Positions 1-7,313 of a stretch of DNA of 42,875 nucleotides are shown here, piece by piece. This DNA comes from an uncultured Ruminiclostridium sp. (GTDB taxonomy: Bacteria; Bacillota; Clostridia; Oscillospirales; Ruminococcaceae): assembly GCA_947624435.1 (NCBI GenBank), contig CANQKE010000022.1, positions 1 to 42,875 of the forward strand. The letters run 5' to 3'. Below the pieces are notes generated by a model that worked only from the letters and a program-made list of their open reading frames with translations, had not been told where the DNA came from and ran no database searches. Each line of letters starts with the position of its first letter. Position 1 is the stretch's first letter. The position numbers and the translations under genes were made by a program.

Positions 1-74
1 CTCTTTCCTTCCGGAATTTGAACACCTTTTTCTATAGTCTGTTATTATATTACTCTATAGATAAACATCCTTGT

Positions 75-629
75 TTACATCAGGTTCGGCAGGTCGTTTA
101 TCGCCCTGTCCATTATCTCCTTTTCGTCAAAGCCGACCACGTCCAGCATTTCCGCCTTTATCAGCTTTACCTCTTTTATCCCGAAATAGTCGCGGGCAAG
201 CGTGCGGATATATTCATACCCGTACCGCTCATCGAGAGGGCCTCCGGCGGTGGTGACAAAGTACAGCTTTCCGGCCTTGCAAAGCCCCTGCGGTCTGCCG
301 TCCTCATCGTAGCGGGAAACTATGCCGGTGATGTAGATATTTTCTATATACGCTTTAAGCACCGCCGGGAAAGAAAGATCCCAAAACGGCGCGGCTATCA
401 CGATGGTATCGGCAGCCGCCCATTGCCTTGCATACTTAAATTCGGGGTCGTCGTATTCCCCCGCGGCGATAAGCTTTTCCCGCTTTGCCAAACGCTTAGC
501 GTCAAGAAATCTAAGTCCCTCTTTATAAAGGTAAAGCTCCTCATGCCCGCCGAGTTTTTCGAGCAATGCCTTTGCAAGTATTCGCGTTCTGGAATTTTCC
601 CTAGCGCAGCAGTCTATATAAAGCGTCAT
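75..629 (-). CDS. Flavodoxin-fold NAD(P)H-dependent FMN oxidoreductase (azoreductase/quinone reductase-like)
   Basis: A 184-residue protein of the size and plan of the flavodoxin-like NAD(P)H oxidoreductases (Flavodoxin_2 / FMN-dependent azoreductase group). The N-terminal strand MTLYIDCCARENSRT forms the FMN-phosphate loop. The segment APFWDLSFPAVLKAYIENI, about residues 80-98, corresponds to the family's P-x-W/Y-N-F-x-P-x-x-L-K-x-x-I-D signature, and TTAGG near residue 126 fits the second flavin loop. Such enzymes reduce quinones or azo compounds in the cytoplasm at the expense of NAD(P)H; the true substrate cannot be read. The ATG at 629 has a strong upstream GGAGGGG site. It lies downstream of the GH31 gene on the same strand, separated by a hairpin at 654-683, and I see no promoter of its own. 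Confidence 0.8.
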   Translation of the reverse strand: MTLYIDCCARENSRTRILAKALLEKLGGHEELYLYKEGLRFLDAKRLAKREKLIAAGEYDDPEFKYARQWAAADTIVIAAPFWDLSFPAVLKAYIENIYITGIVSRYDEDGRPQGLCKAGKLYFVTTAGGPLDERYGYEYIRTLARDYFGIKEVKLIKAEMLDVVGFDEKEIMDRAINDLPNLM

Positions 630-653
630 TGATATTCCCCCCTCCGTTAAATA

Positions 654-683
654 TTCTGCCGAAGACTTACGTCTTCGGCAGAA
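654..683 (-). terminator. Perfect hairpin between the GH31 and oxidoreductase genes
   Basis: A perfect 13-bp inverted repeat (654-666 / 671-683) with a 4-nt loop lies just after the GH31 stop codon. The run of T after it on the minus strand is short (ATATTT), so it may be a leaky terminator or a processing/stability hairpin rather than a strong intrinsic terminator. Confidence 0.6.
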
Positions 684-689
684 ACGTTG

Positions 690-2711
690 TTAAATTTTTT
701 CAAATACCGGCATATACTCGATAGGCGCGTCCACCTTTATGGTCTGTCCTCCGGTGAATGTTTCTGAGGTAGAGGTCAGCTTCCAGTTACCCTCGGGGAG
801 GTATACCTCGCGTTCAAACTGATTAAGCTGGAAGATAGGAGCTACCAGATACTTCTCACCGAACATATACTGATCGTTGATATTCCAGCATTTTTCGTCG
901 TTCGGGAATTCGTAGAACATCGCTCTGATAAGCGGCGAACCGTTGGTATGAGCCTCCTCATACAGCTTTTTGATATAGTCGTGCATCTCTATGCGGATAT
1001 CGTAATACTTGCGCATTATCTTATAATTATCCTCGCCGTAGCTCCAAAGCTCGTTGGGCTGACCGGTGTGCAGGTATCCGCCGCCCCAGTCGCGGGTGTC
1101 CAGCGGGGGTATGTTGTACGGGCCTCTGTCGCCGTGCATACGCAGCACTGCCGAGTATACCGCGAACTGATACCATCTTATAAGCAGCTGTCTGAAATCC
1201 GGATCGTTTACGTCGTCGGTCATAAAGCCGCCTATGTCGGTAGTCCACCACGGTATTCCCGCAAGACCCATATTCAGTCCGCATTGCAGCTGATCCTTGA
1301 ATGCCTCAAAGGTGGAGGGCACGTCGCCCGACCATACCACGTTGCCGTACTTCTGCGAGCCTGCCCATGCACATCTGAGCAGATTCACGACCGGCTTGCC
1401 GTCCTTTTTCATCTCGTCGTAGAATACGCGGCTGTACATCTGCGGGTACATGTTGCTGACTTCCAGCGCGGGGCCGGCAGAGTATCTGTAATTCTCAAAA
1501 TCATACACGCCGTAATCCGGTTCGGAATTATCCAGCCAGAACGCGTCTATGCCTAGATCGTAGTAATTTTTCTTACATACTTCCCATACATATTTGCGGG
1601 TTTCGGGATTGAACGGGTCTATCTCCACACAGTCGCCCTGATAATCGTAGGTCTGCTGTGCGCCGCGCTCTGTTCTTATCAAAAGTCCCTTTTCCATCAT
1701 GGGATAGAAATTTTCGCTCTTTCTGTCCACCGACGGCCATACCGAAACGATGACTTTAATGCCCATGCTGTGCAGCTCGTCCACCATAGCCTTGGGGTCG
1801 GGCCAGTATTGCTTGTCGAATTTCCAGTCGCCCTGCACCGTCCAGTGGAAAAAGTCTATCACTATCTGGTCTATCTTTATGCCCTCTTTCTGATACTGAC
1901 GGGCAACGGTCAATACCTCGTCCTGGGTGCGGTATCTCAGCTTGCACTGCCATAATCCCATAAGCTCTTCCGGGAACATGTCCGCATGTCCGGTCGCCTT
2001 GGTGTAGTTATCTATTATCTGCTTGGGAGTATCTGCGGCGGTTATGTAATAATCCATCTCGCGGGTGGAGCGTGCTATCCATTCGGTGTAGTTCTTGCCG
2101 AAGGTCACGCGTCCCACGGCGGGATTGTTCCACAAAAAGCCGTAACCCAGCGATGACACCGCGAACGGCACGGATATCTGGGAGTTGCGCTGTGCAAGCT
2201 CCAGCCCGCAGCCCTTAAGGTCAAGACAGCCGTCCTGATACTGCCCCATGCCGAATATCTTCTCGCTGTCGTTCGGCTCGAATTTTACGTTCAGCGAATA
2301 TTCCGTACCGCCGAACACGCCTTTCCACTCGCGGTTTATCACCTTGAGGCAGCGGCTGCTCTTAGAGATAGTGCCGTCGTACATACGGAAATACTCGCGC
2401 AGTATCAGATCGTCGTCCCTGTAGAACGAGATGATACCCACAAAATTCACTACCGCCTTTATCCTGCCGTTGGTGATAGAGGCGATCTCGCGCTTATCTA
2501 TATTTCCGTCGCCTGCCCAGTGGTCGATAAGCTCGGTCTTTACCACCGCCTCGGTCTTTTCCGGCGTTTCGGTAAGCGCCCAATCGTTGCCGGTGAATTT
2601 TCCGAGCATGGTGCTGCGCACTCTGAAAGAATCCTTGCCCCATGCCTCTATACGGAGCATTTCGCCGTTATTATAGCATACCAATGCCCCGTTATCGTTT
2701 TCAAATCTCAT
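690..2711 (-). CDS. GH31 family alpha-glycosidase (alpha-xylosidase/alpha-glucosidase type)
   Basis: A 673-residue glycoside hydrolase of family 31. An N-terminal beta-sandwich (about 1-240) is followed by a (beta/alpha)8 barrel. WLDNSEPD holds the expected nucleophile Asp394, and WSGDVPSTF holds the expected acid/base Asp463. WWTTDIGGF is a further family hallmark. There is no signal peptide, so the enzyme is cytosolic and acts on imported oligosaccharides. The WLD-x-x-EP form is common in alpha-xylosidases, but alpha-glucosidase activity is also possible. The ATG at 2711 is preceded by AGGAGGAG. A consensus sigma-A promoter (2766-2794) and a 12-bp tandem repeat (2730-2753) lie upstream, divergent from the two-component system, which suggests substrate-controlled expression. 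Confidence 0.9.
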   Translation of the reverse strand: MRFENDNGALVCYNNGEMLRIEAWGKDSFRVRSTMLGKFTGNDWALTETPEKTEAVVKTELIDHWAGDGNIDKREIASITNGRIKAVVNFVGIISFYRDDDLILREYFRMYDGTISKSSRCLKVINREWKGVFGGTEYSLNVKFEPNDSEKIFGMGQYQDGCLDLKGCGLELAQRNSQISVPFAVSSLGYGFLWNNPAVGRVTFGKNYTEWIARSTREMDYYITAADTPKQIIDNYTKATGHADMFPEELMGLWQCKLRYRTQDEVLTVARQYQKEGIKIDQIVIDFFHWTVQGDWKFDKQYWPDPKAMVDELHSMGIKVIVSVWPSVDRKSENFYPMMEKGLLIRTERGAQQTYDYQGDCVEIDPFNPETRKYVWEVCKKNYYDLGIDAFWLDNSEPDYGVYDFENYRYSAGPALEVSNMYPQMYSRVFYDEMKKDGKPVVNLLRCAWAGSQKYGNVVWSGDVPSTFEAFKDQLQCGLNMGLAGIPWWTTDIGGFMTDDVNDPDFRQLLIRWYQFAVYSAVLRMHGDRGPYNIPPLDTRDWGGGYLHTGQPNELWSYGEDNYKIMRKYYDIRIEMHDYIKKLYEEAHTNGSPLIRAMFYEFPNDEKCWNINDQYMFGEKYLVAPIFQLNQFEREVYLPEGNWKLTSTSETFTGGQTIKVDAPIEYMPVFEKI

Positions 2712-2729
2712 AAAGCTCCTCCTGTATCA

Positions 2730-2753
2730 AAAGCTTACGTTAAAGCTTACGTT
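2730..2753. repeat. Perfect 12-bp tandem repeat, candidate operator of the GH31 gene
   Basis: Two head-to-tail copies of AAAGCTTACGTT (2730-2741 and 2742-2753) sit between the predicted transcription start (about 2759) and the GH31 ribosome site. This is a typical place for a repressor operator. The binding protein is unknown and no sugar regulator is adjacent. Confidence 0.5.
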
Positions 2754-2765
2754 AATGATAAATCC

Positions 2766-2794
2766 ATTATACTATAAAATCGGCTGTTTGTCAA
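2766..2794 (-). promoter_or_regulatory. Consensus sigma-A promoter of the GH31 gene
   Basis: On the minus strand TTGACA (2789-2794), a 17-nt spacer and TATAAT (2766-2771) match the vegetative consensus exactly. The start would fall near 2759, about 48 nt before the ATG. Confidence 0.85.
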
Positions 2795-2803
2795 TCAGCA
2801 AAC

Positions 2804-2839
2804 CTCTTGGCTTTTTTATAAAAATATGCTGAAATGATA
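2804..2839 (+). repeat. Copy A of a 36-bp direct repeat that contains a promoter
   Basis: This segment is 34/36 identical to 5865-5900; the first 27 bases are identical. It contains TTGGCT (2807-2812), 17 nt, TGAAAT (2830-2835), readable as a sigma-A promoter on the plus strand. With copy B it brackets the regulator-kinase-lipoprotein module; the copies are 3061 bp apart. Confidence 0.75.
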
Positions 2840-2875
2840 CCGGCAGAACGATTTGCGGTACAATAATAAAAGGGG

Positions 2876-2904
2876 TGGACAAAATTAAGGCCTTGTGATA
2901 AAAT
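2876..2904 (+). promoter_or_regulatory. Extended -10 promoter of the two-component operon
   Basis: TGGACA (2876-2881), a 17-nt spacer and TAAAAT (2899-2904) preceded by TGA form an extended -10 promoter. A start near 2911 leaves a short leader with GTGAGG before the ATG at 2926. This is the best promoter for the response regulator gene; the TGAAAT promoter in copy A is a second, weaker candidate. Confidence 0.65.
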
Positions 2905-2925
2905 AGCATTAAAGCGGGTGAGGAT

Positions 2926-3627
2926 ATGATACGAATAGCGGTCGTTGACGACGAAAAAGAGTGTATCGAAAAGATAAAGCGGTATTTTGACGGCATGAGC
3001 GAATATAAGGCGGAAACCTTTTATGCCGACAGCGCCGAGCTGCTGCTGAAAAAATACGACGATGGCGAGAGATACGACATAATTTTTCTTGACATCGAGA
3101 TGAACGGGATAAGCGGCATAGACGCGGCAAAGCGTATCTGCGCCGCCGGAGGAAGTCCTCTTATAATTTTTACGACGGCTCATAAAAAATATGTGAACGA
3201 GGCATTTTATGTCAACGCGTTTCAGTATATGTTCAAGCCTATAGAATACAGCGACCTGCGCTATGAGCTGGACAGGGCGGTAAAGACGATAGCGCTGAGG
3301 CACAGCACCTTTGAGATAAATTTCGGGCATGAAAAAGTGATATTAAAGTCCTCCGACATAATTTATATAGAAACGCGCGGCAGACATCTTTCGGTAAAGA
3401 CCGCCGACCATGAATATCTGTACAACGATACCGTAAAGGAAGTGGAAAAGAAGCTGTCAAAGCTGGGTTTTTCCAAAATAGAGCAAGGCATTATTGTGAA
3501 CCTCTGCCATGTAAGGCGCGTTACTCCCACCGCCGTGGAATTAGACAACGGAGAAACAAAATATATCAGCAGACGGGCATATAAGTCGTTTTTATCGGAG
3601 CTTAACCGTTATCTTTCGGGGGCATGA
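2926..3627 (+). CDS. LytTR-family response regulator (AgrA/VirR-like)
   Basis: A 233-residue response regulator. The receiver domain (1-120) shows the acidic pair Asp8-Asp9, phosphoacceptor Asp56 in FLDIEM, Thr83 and Lys104 in FKP. The C-terminal LytTR DNA-binding domain (about 130-230) runs from INFGHEKVILKSSDIIYIET through the conserved recognition strands to YKSFLSEL. LytTR regulators bind pairs of direct repeats spaced by two helical turns. Such a pair of 13-bp repeats with a 21-bp period occurs in this cluster at 4900-4933, upstream of the lipoprotein gene. The kinase gene starts one base after this stop codon, so the two are one transcription and translation unit. It was classed as AgrA/VirR-like by domain order; the signal is unknown. 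Confidence 0.93.
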   Translation: MIRIAVVDDEKECIEKIKRYFDGMSEYKAETFYADSAELLLKKYDDGERYDIIFLDIEMNGISGIDAAKRICAAGGSPLIIFTTAHKKYVNEAFYVNAFQYMFKPIEYSDLRYELDRAVKTIALRHSTFEINFGHEKVILKSSDIIYIETRGRHLSVKTADHEYLYNDTVKEVEKKLSKLGFSKIEQGIIVNLCHVRRVTPTAVELDNGETKYISRRAYKSFLSELNRYLSGA

Positions 3628-3628
3628 C

Positions 3629-4921
3629 ATGGATATCTTACGAACTATCACGATAATAGCGGGCTGTGCCGCAGAGGTTTATATATATTCGCTGTTTTAC
3701 AGTGTTTTTACAACGCCAAAAAACGACCGCCGTCTTAAAATAATACTAGACTGCGCGGCGTTTGTTCTATTGTCGGCAAACTCGCTGTTTATAGATATAT
3801 TCCCTCTGAAAGCCGGTATCAGCATACTGGCCATTATAATAATATCATACTGTAACGACTGCGGACTGCTGAAAAGAGCATATACCGCGCTGATAGTCTT
3901 TATACTGATGTGCGCCGCGGAAATAATCACCGGCACGGCGACCGCCGCGCTGCTCGGTACAAACGTCGGCAGCATCATAGGGACGGATATGACGTATATC
4001 ATCGACATAGTGATAAGCAAGCTGACAGCCTTTATCGCGGTAAAGCTGTTCGTCAGTGCGAAAAAGCCGCGCGGGGAGTTTGACAGCGGCTTTTCGGCGG
4101 CGCTGCTGATAATTTTTGTATTGATAATATTCTATATGGTCTTTATGATAGACGGTATGTTTACGGGCGATGATCAGAGCAACGCTTTCCTGTCGGTCAC
4201 CGCTATAGTGATAATGGCGGCGGCGGTGATATCCGTGTTTATCCTTAACGACCGTCAGATAAAATACAAGGAATACCAACGGCGGCTCAAAGAGCTTGAA
4301 CTGCAATATAAGCTTAAGGTCAAGGAGTACGAGAATATAAGGGACAACGCAAGGCTCGCGGGTAAAAATATCCACGACGTGAAAAATTTCTCGCTGGCGA
4401 TAAACTCTTATCTTGAACAGGGCAAAATAGCGCAGGCGCAGCAAAAGCTGCGGGAGTATACCGAGAAAATAGTCGGCCCTGTCGGACGTTCTTCCGGTAT
4501 ACCGACGGTGGACGCTCTGCTGAAGGCAAAGCTGGAGGAAATAAACGATCTTTGCGGCAGCAGATACGTTTCGGTGGTGCTGGACAGCCTCGGCGGGGTA
4601 GATGAAATAGATTTTTGCATACTGCTCGGCAACGCGACGGATAACGCTATCGAAGAATGCCGCCGCATAGAGGACAAAAAAGACCGCGCCGTAGAAATAC
4701 GCGTTCTCCCCATAGCGGGCGGTATCTCGATCTATGTAAAAAACAAGACCTCCGGCAAAGCGAAAAAAGACATAAGCTCGAAAGACAACGCCCTTTTACA
4801 CGGCTTCGGCATTGAAAATATGAGGGCGATATGCGAAAAATACGGCGGCGATATCATCACCTCGGAGCAGGACAGGTACTTTGAGCTGAGCATATTCTTA
4901 CCGAATATCCAAGCTGATTGA
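3629..4921 (+). CDS. GHKL-family sensor histidine kinase (AgrC/VirS-like)
   Basis: A 430-residue membrane kinase. About seven hydrophobic segments fill residues 5-207, followed by a charged helical linker (213-245, probably coiled coil) and a HATPase domain. The phosphoacceptor is His249 in NIHDVKNF, the N-box is GNATDNAIEE (Asn335, Asn339) and the G-box is HGFGIENM (392-394). This is the plan of peptide-sensing AgrC/VirS/ComD kinases. No AgrB or AgrD precursor gene lies nearby, so the ligand is unknown. It probably phosphorylates the regulator encoded one base upstream. The last codons overlap the first 13-bp repeat of the downstream promoter region. Confidence 0.92.
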   Translation: MDILRTITIIAGCAAEVYIYSLFYSVFTTPKNDRRLKIILDCAAFVLLSANSLFIDIFPLKAGISILAIIIISYCNDCGLLKRAYTALIVFILMCAAEIITGTATAALLGTNVGSIIGTDMTYIIDIVISKLTAFIAVKLFVSAKKPRGEFDSGFSAALLIIFVLIIFYMVFMIDGMFTGDDQSNAFLSVTAIVIMAAAVISVFILNDRQIKYKEYQRRLKELELQYKLKVKEYENIRDNARLAGKNIHDVKNFSLAINSYLEQGKIAQAQQKLREYTEKIVGPVGRSSGIPTVDALLKAKLEEINDLCGSRYVSVVLDSLGGVDEIDFCILLGNATDNAIEECRRIEDKKDRAVEIRVLPIAGGISIYVKNKTSGKAKKDISSKDNALLHGFGIENMRAICEKYGGDIITSEQDRYFELSIFLPNIQAD

Positions 4922-4933
4922 CCGAATATCCAA
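4900..4933 (+). promoter_or_regulatory. VirR-box-like direct repeats for a LytTR regulator
   Basis: ACCGAATATCCAA occurs twice, at 4900-4912 and 4921-4933, separated by 8 bp (period 21 bp). The second copy ends 6 bp before the -35 element of the lipoprotein promoter. Known VirR/AgrA targets are paired direct repeats with this period placed just upstream of -35. The linked regulator (2926-3627) is the obvious candidate to bind here; that link is inference. Confidence 0.7.
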
Positions 4934-4939
4934 AATCCC

Positions 4940-4968
4940 TTGACCCTGCCGCCTGCATGTGTTATTAT
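4940..4968 (+). promoter_or_regulatory. Promoter of the lipoprotein gene
   Basis: TTGACC (4940-4945), a 17-nt spacer and TATTAT (4963-4968) lie just downstream of the paired repeats. The start would be near 4975, giving a leader of about 26 nt with GGGAGG before the ATG at 5001. Confidence 0.7.
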
Positions 4969-5000
4969 CTTCTTACAAAATTTTGCGGGAGGATAAAACC

Positions 5001-5825
5001 ATGAAATCAAAATCAAAATCTCTGCTTTCGGCGGCGCTTTGCGGCATTATCTGCCTTAATATATGCGCGTGCTCCGAAAGTAAAAACACCGGCGGCTCGG
5101 CTGTAAATTCCGAAAGCAGCGTGCAGTCGGTTTCCGACAATAAGACCGAGGAAAGCAGTCAGGGCAGCAATACCGAGGAAAGCAGCGCGGACAGCGAATC
5201 ACCCGACGGATCCAACGGAGAAAGCAGCGAAGAAAGCAAAACCGAGGAAAGCAGCGAGGCGGAAAGCTCATCCGGCGGGGCGGCAAACGCCGACGACGAT
5301 CAGTACACCGACCCGTACTCCCCCGCTCCCTTAGGAGAGTGGATAAAGTCGATGGCATACAACCCGGAGTCGGAAAAGCAGGAGGTCATTTACTGGCGCA
5401 TAGTAAATGTAAACCCCGACGCACAAGCATCGGTAGACGCATATAACGACGGCAATAATTTCTGGATATTAGAGCAGCCGGACGAGGATTTTATCAAGTT
5501 TTACGAGGTGGACTATGAGATAAAATACCCGGAGGATTACACCGCGTCGGACTTCGGCATAACCGCAAGCAGTTTGTCGCTCTCCGCGGAAAAACCGGAC
5601 GGCAGGGGCTTTCAAAAGGACGGCACTTTGTACTTAGGAGTAGGCTCTGCCACCGACGTTACCAAGGATACTCTGGGCAAAGGAGAGGGATATCCCCAGC
5701 CCGGCGACACCGTAAAATTCCGGTCGGTCTATACCATGATAGAAGGCGAAACCGATTACGTGTTCTGTCTGGAATACAAAGACCTTAACGACCAGCGCGT
5801 AAGCTCATACGCCGCAAGCCATTAA
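5001..5825 (+). CDS. Putative secreted lipoprotein, likely output of the adjacent two-component system
   Basis: A 274-residue protein of unrecognised family. Residues 1-23 form a lipoprotein signal peptide (Lys-rich start, hydrophobic core) ending in the lipobox ICAC, with Cys24 as the lipidated residue. Residues 25-95 are a Ser/Glu-rich linker with repeated TEESS and ESSE units, of low complexity and probably extended through the cell wall. Residues 98-274 look globular and beta-rich, with Trp, Tyr and acidic residues. An immunoglobulin-like sandwich is possible but I claim no family. An open frame extends upstream to 4959, but the ATG at 5001 is preferred because it has GGGAGG at the right distance and begins the signal peptide. 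The paired repeats and promoter point to control by the LytTR regulator encoded just upstream. Confidence 0.85.
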   Translation: MKSKSKSLLSAALCGIICLNICACSESKNTGGSAVNSESSVQSVSDNKTEESSQGSNTEESSADSESPDGSNGESSEESKTEESSEAESSSGGAANADDDQYTDPYSPAPLGEWIKSMAYNPESEKQEVIYWRIVNVNPDAQASVDAYNDGNNFWILEQPDEDFIKFYEVDYEIKYPEDYTASDFGITASSLSLSAEKPDGRGFQKDGTLYLGVGSATDVTKDTLGKGEGYPQPGDTVKFRSVYTMIEGETDYVFCLEYKDLNDQRVSSYAASH

Positions 5826-5864
5826 CACAAGCCTTTAAGATGAACTTAGCCCCGAAAACATAAG

Positions 5865-5900
5865 CTCTTGGCTTTTTTATAAAAATATGCTAAAATAATA
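5865..5900 (+). repeat. Copy B of the 36-bp direct repeat, promoter of the phosphatase gene
   Basis: 34/36 identical to 2804-2839. Here the promoter reads TTGGCT (5868-5873), 17 nt, TAAAAT (5891-5896), better than copy A. It ends 27 bp before the phosphatase ATG. Confidence 0.75.
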
Positions 5901-5927
5901 GCAGATACTTTTCAAAGGGGCGTAACA

Positions 5928-6401
5928 ATGTTCAGGATAATGTTTGTATGTCACGGCAATATCTGCCGTTCACCGATGGCGGAATATATTTTGCGGGATA
6001 TGCTTTGCAAAAGGGGCAAGGCTGCCGATCTCGTTATAAGCTCCTCGGCGACCAGCACCGAAGAAATTTACGGAGGACGCGGAAATCCGGTCTACCCTCC
6101 CGCTAAAGAGCAGCTGCGCCGCCACGGTATAGACTGCTCCGGTAAACGCGCGGTGCAGCTAACTAAAAGCGATTATGATAAGTATGACATGTTTATCGGC
6201 ATGGACAGCATGAATATCCGCAATATGCACCGGATATTCGGCTCCGACCCTGAGGGCAAGATACATAAGCTCAAGGACTTCACGACCGGCGGCGACGTAT
6301 CCGACCCGTGGTACAGCGGCGATTTTGAGACCGCGTACAACGAGATATACGACGGCTGTAAAGCTATCGCCGAGATGATAATATTAAAGGCTTTAATTTA
6401 A
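5928..6401 (+). CDS. Low-molecular-weight protein tyrosine (or arginine) phosphatase
   Basis: A 157-residue cytosolic phosphatase of the usual family length. The P-loop CHGNICRS near the N terminus carries the nucleophile Cys8 and Arg14, and the general acid is Asp126 in DPW. The tyrosine-rich segment after DPW (WYSGDF) is also typical. Substrates could be phosphotyrosine or phosphoarginine proteins; the sequence alone does not decide. The ATG at 5928 follows AAAGGGG. Transcription should start from the promoter in the 36-bp repeat copy B and end at the strong hairpin at 6429-6460, so it appears to be a single-gene unit between the two-component module and the sigma-F operon. Confidence 0.93.
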   Translation: MFRIMFVCHGNICRSPMAEYILRDMLCKRGKAADLVISSSATSTEEIYGGRGNPVYPPAKEQLRRHGIDCSGKRAVQLTKSDYDKYDMFIGMDSMNIRNMHRIFGSDPEGKIHKLKDFTTGGDVSDPWYSGDFETAYNEIYDGCKAIAEMIILKALI

Positions 6402-6428
6402 GCCGGCATGATTTTGATATAGGCGTGT

Positions 6429-6465
6429 ATAAGGCTTCGCTTTTACGAGCGAAGCCTTATTTTTA
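6429..6465 (+). terminator. Rho-independent terminator after the phosphatase gene
   Basis: A perfect 13-bp stem (6429-6441 / 6448-6460) with a 6-nt loop is followed by TTTTAT. Confidence 0.9.
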
Positions 6466-6516
6466 TGAAAAAATTTTTTCGTTCCCCTATTTTCGAGCGT
6501 TTTTTCAAAAACATTA

Positions 6517-6525
6517 TGCTACAAT
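6517..6525 (+). promoter_or_regulatory. Extended -10 element upstream of spoIIAA
   Basis: TGC followed by TACAAT (6520-6525) lies 25 nt before the spoIIAA ATG. No good -35 box is visible at 17 nt. In Bacillus this operon is read by sigma-H, but I could not find a convincing sigma-H motif here. Confidence 0.4.
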
Positions 6526-6550
6526 GTCATAAAAAGAAAGGACAGGCGTT

Positions 6551-6874
6551 ATGAAGCTTACAATCACTCACGGCGATAAATATCTTTGTGCGGCGATAGG
6601 CGGCGATATCGACCACCACACCGCTTCTGAAATACGGATACGCTTAGACGGCGAGATAGAACGCAGCATGCCCTCCATGCTGATACTGGAATTGTCCGGG
6701 GTAGAATTTTGCGACAGCTCCGGCATAGGGCTTATCTTAGGCAGGCAGCGCCTTATGGAATCGCTCGGCGGCGGGCTGGCGGTGAAAAATCCCTCCCCGC
6801 CGGTGCGAAAGCTGCTTATGCTGGCGGGGCTTACCCGACTTATCATAAACGACGACCGAAAAGGAGCAAAATAA
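6551..6874 (+). CDS. spoIIAA: Anti-sigma-F factor antagonist SpoIIAA
   Basis: A 107-residue STAS-domain protein. The motif CDSSGIGLILGR carries the regulatory serine Ser56, matching Ser58 of Bacillus SpoIIAA. When dephosphorylated in the forespore the protein binds SpoIIAB and frees sigma-F. It is the first gene of the canonical spoIIAA-spoIIAB-sigF order, and its stop codon is one base from the spoIIAB start. The presence of the complete operon marks the host as an endospore former, or a recent descendant of one. Confidence 0.95.
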   Translation: MKLTITHGDKYLCAAIGGDIDHHTASEIRIRLDGEIERSMPSMLILELSGVEFCDSSGIGLILGRQRLMESLGGGLAVKNPSPPVRKLLMLAGLTRLIINDDRKGAK

Positions 6875-6875
6875 A

Positions 6876-7313
6876 ATGTCGAAAAAACAATACAACAACA
6901 GCTTTAAGCTTAAAATACCCGCGTTATCCCGAAATGAGAGCTTTGCGCGCTCGGCGGTGGCGGCGTTTGCCGCGCAGCTTGACCCTACGGTGGAGGAGCT
7001 GAGCGATCTGCGCTCGGCGGTGTCTGAGGCGGTGACAAACTGCATAGTACACGCCTACGCCGATACCATAGGAGAAATAGAGATAACCGCGCGGCTGTAT
7101 GACGGCGGTATTTACATAAAGGTGCGGGACAAGGGCTGCGGCATAGAGGACATAAAGCAGGCTATGACCCCGCTGTTCACCACGTCGCAGTACGGGGAGA
7201 GCGCGGGGCTGGGCTTTTCGGTGATGGAGAGCTTTACCGACCGGCTGAAAGTATCCTCCACGCCGGGGCGCGGAACTACCGTAATAATGGAAAAGAAGCT
7301 GGGCAAAAAATGA
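6876..7313 (+). CDS. spoIIAB: Anti-sigma-F factor SpoIIAB (serine kinase)
   Basis: A 145-residue GHKL-fold kinase. The N-box is SEAVTNCIVHAY, the G1 box DKGCGI, the ATP-lid PLFTT and the G2 box GLGFSVM. It binds and inhibits sigma-F and phosphorylates SpoIIAA. AAAGGAG precedes the ATG. The gene overlaps sigF by 4 bp (ATGA), which implies translational coupling and balanced synthesis of the inhibitor and the sigma factor. Confidence 0.96.
   Translation: MSKKQYNNSFKLKIPALSRNESFARSAVAAFAAQLDPTVEELSDLRSAVSEAVTNCIVHAYADTIGEIEITARLYDGGIYIKVRDKGCGIEDIKQAMTPLFTTSQYGESAGLGFSVMESFTDRLKVSSTPGRGTTVIMEKKLGKK

Noticed and set aside
1-74. A promoter or RNA gene at the window edge
   Set aside because: The stretch is AT-rich with a repeated CTATAG, but no coherent promoter, hairpin or gene can be supported.
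18-632. A 204-codon plus-strand open frame opposite the oxidoreductase gene
   Set aside because: Antisense shadow; the minus-strand frame carries recognisable flavodoxin-fold motifs and a strong ribosome site.
2926-4921. A complete agr quorum-sensing locus
   Set aside because: Only AgrA/AgrC-like genes are present; no AgrB protease or AgrD peptide gene was found in any frame nearby.
6466-6550. A sigma-H promoter for the spoIIA operon
   Set aside because: Expected from Bacillus, but no convincing sigma-H -35 and -10 pair is visible; only an extended -10 element is reported.
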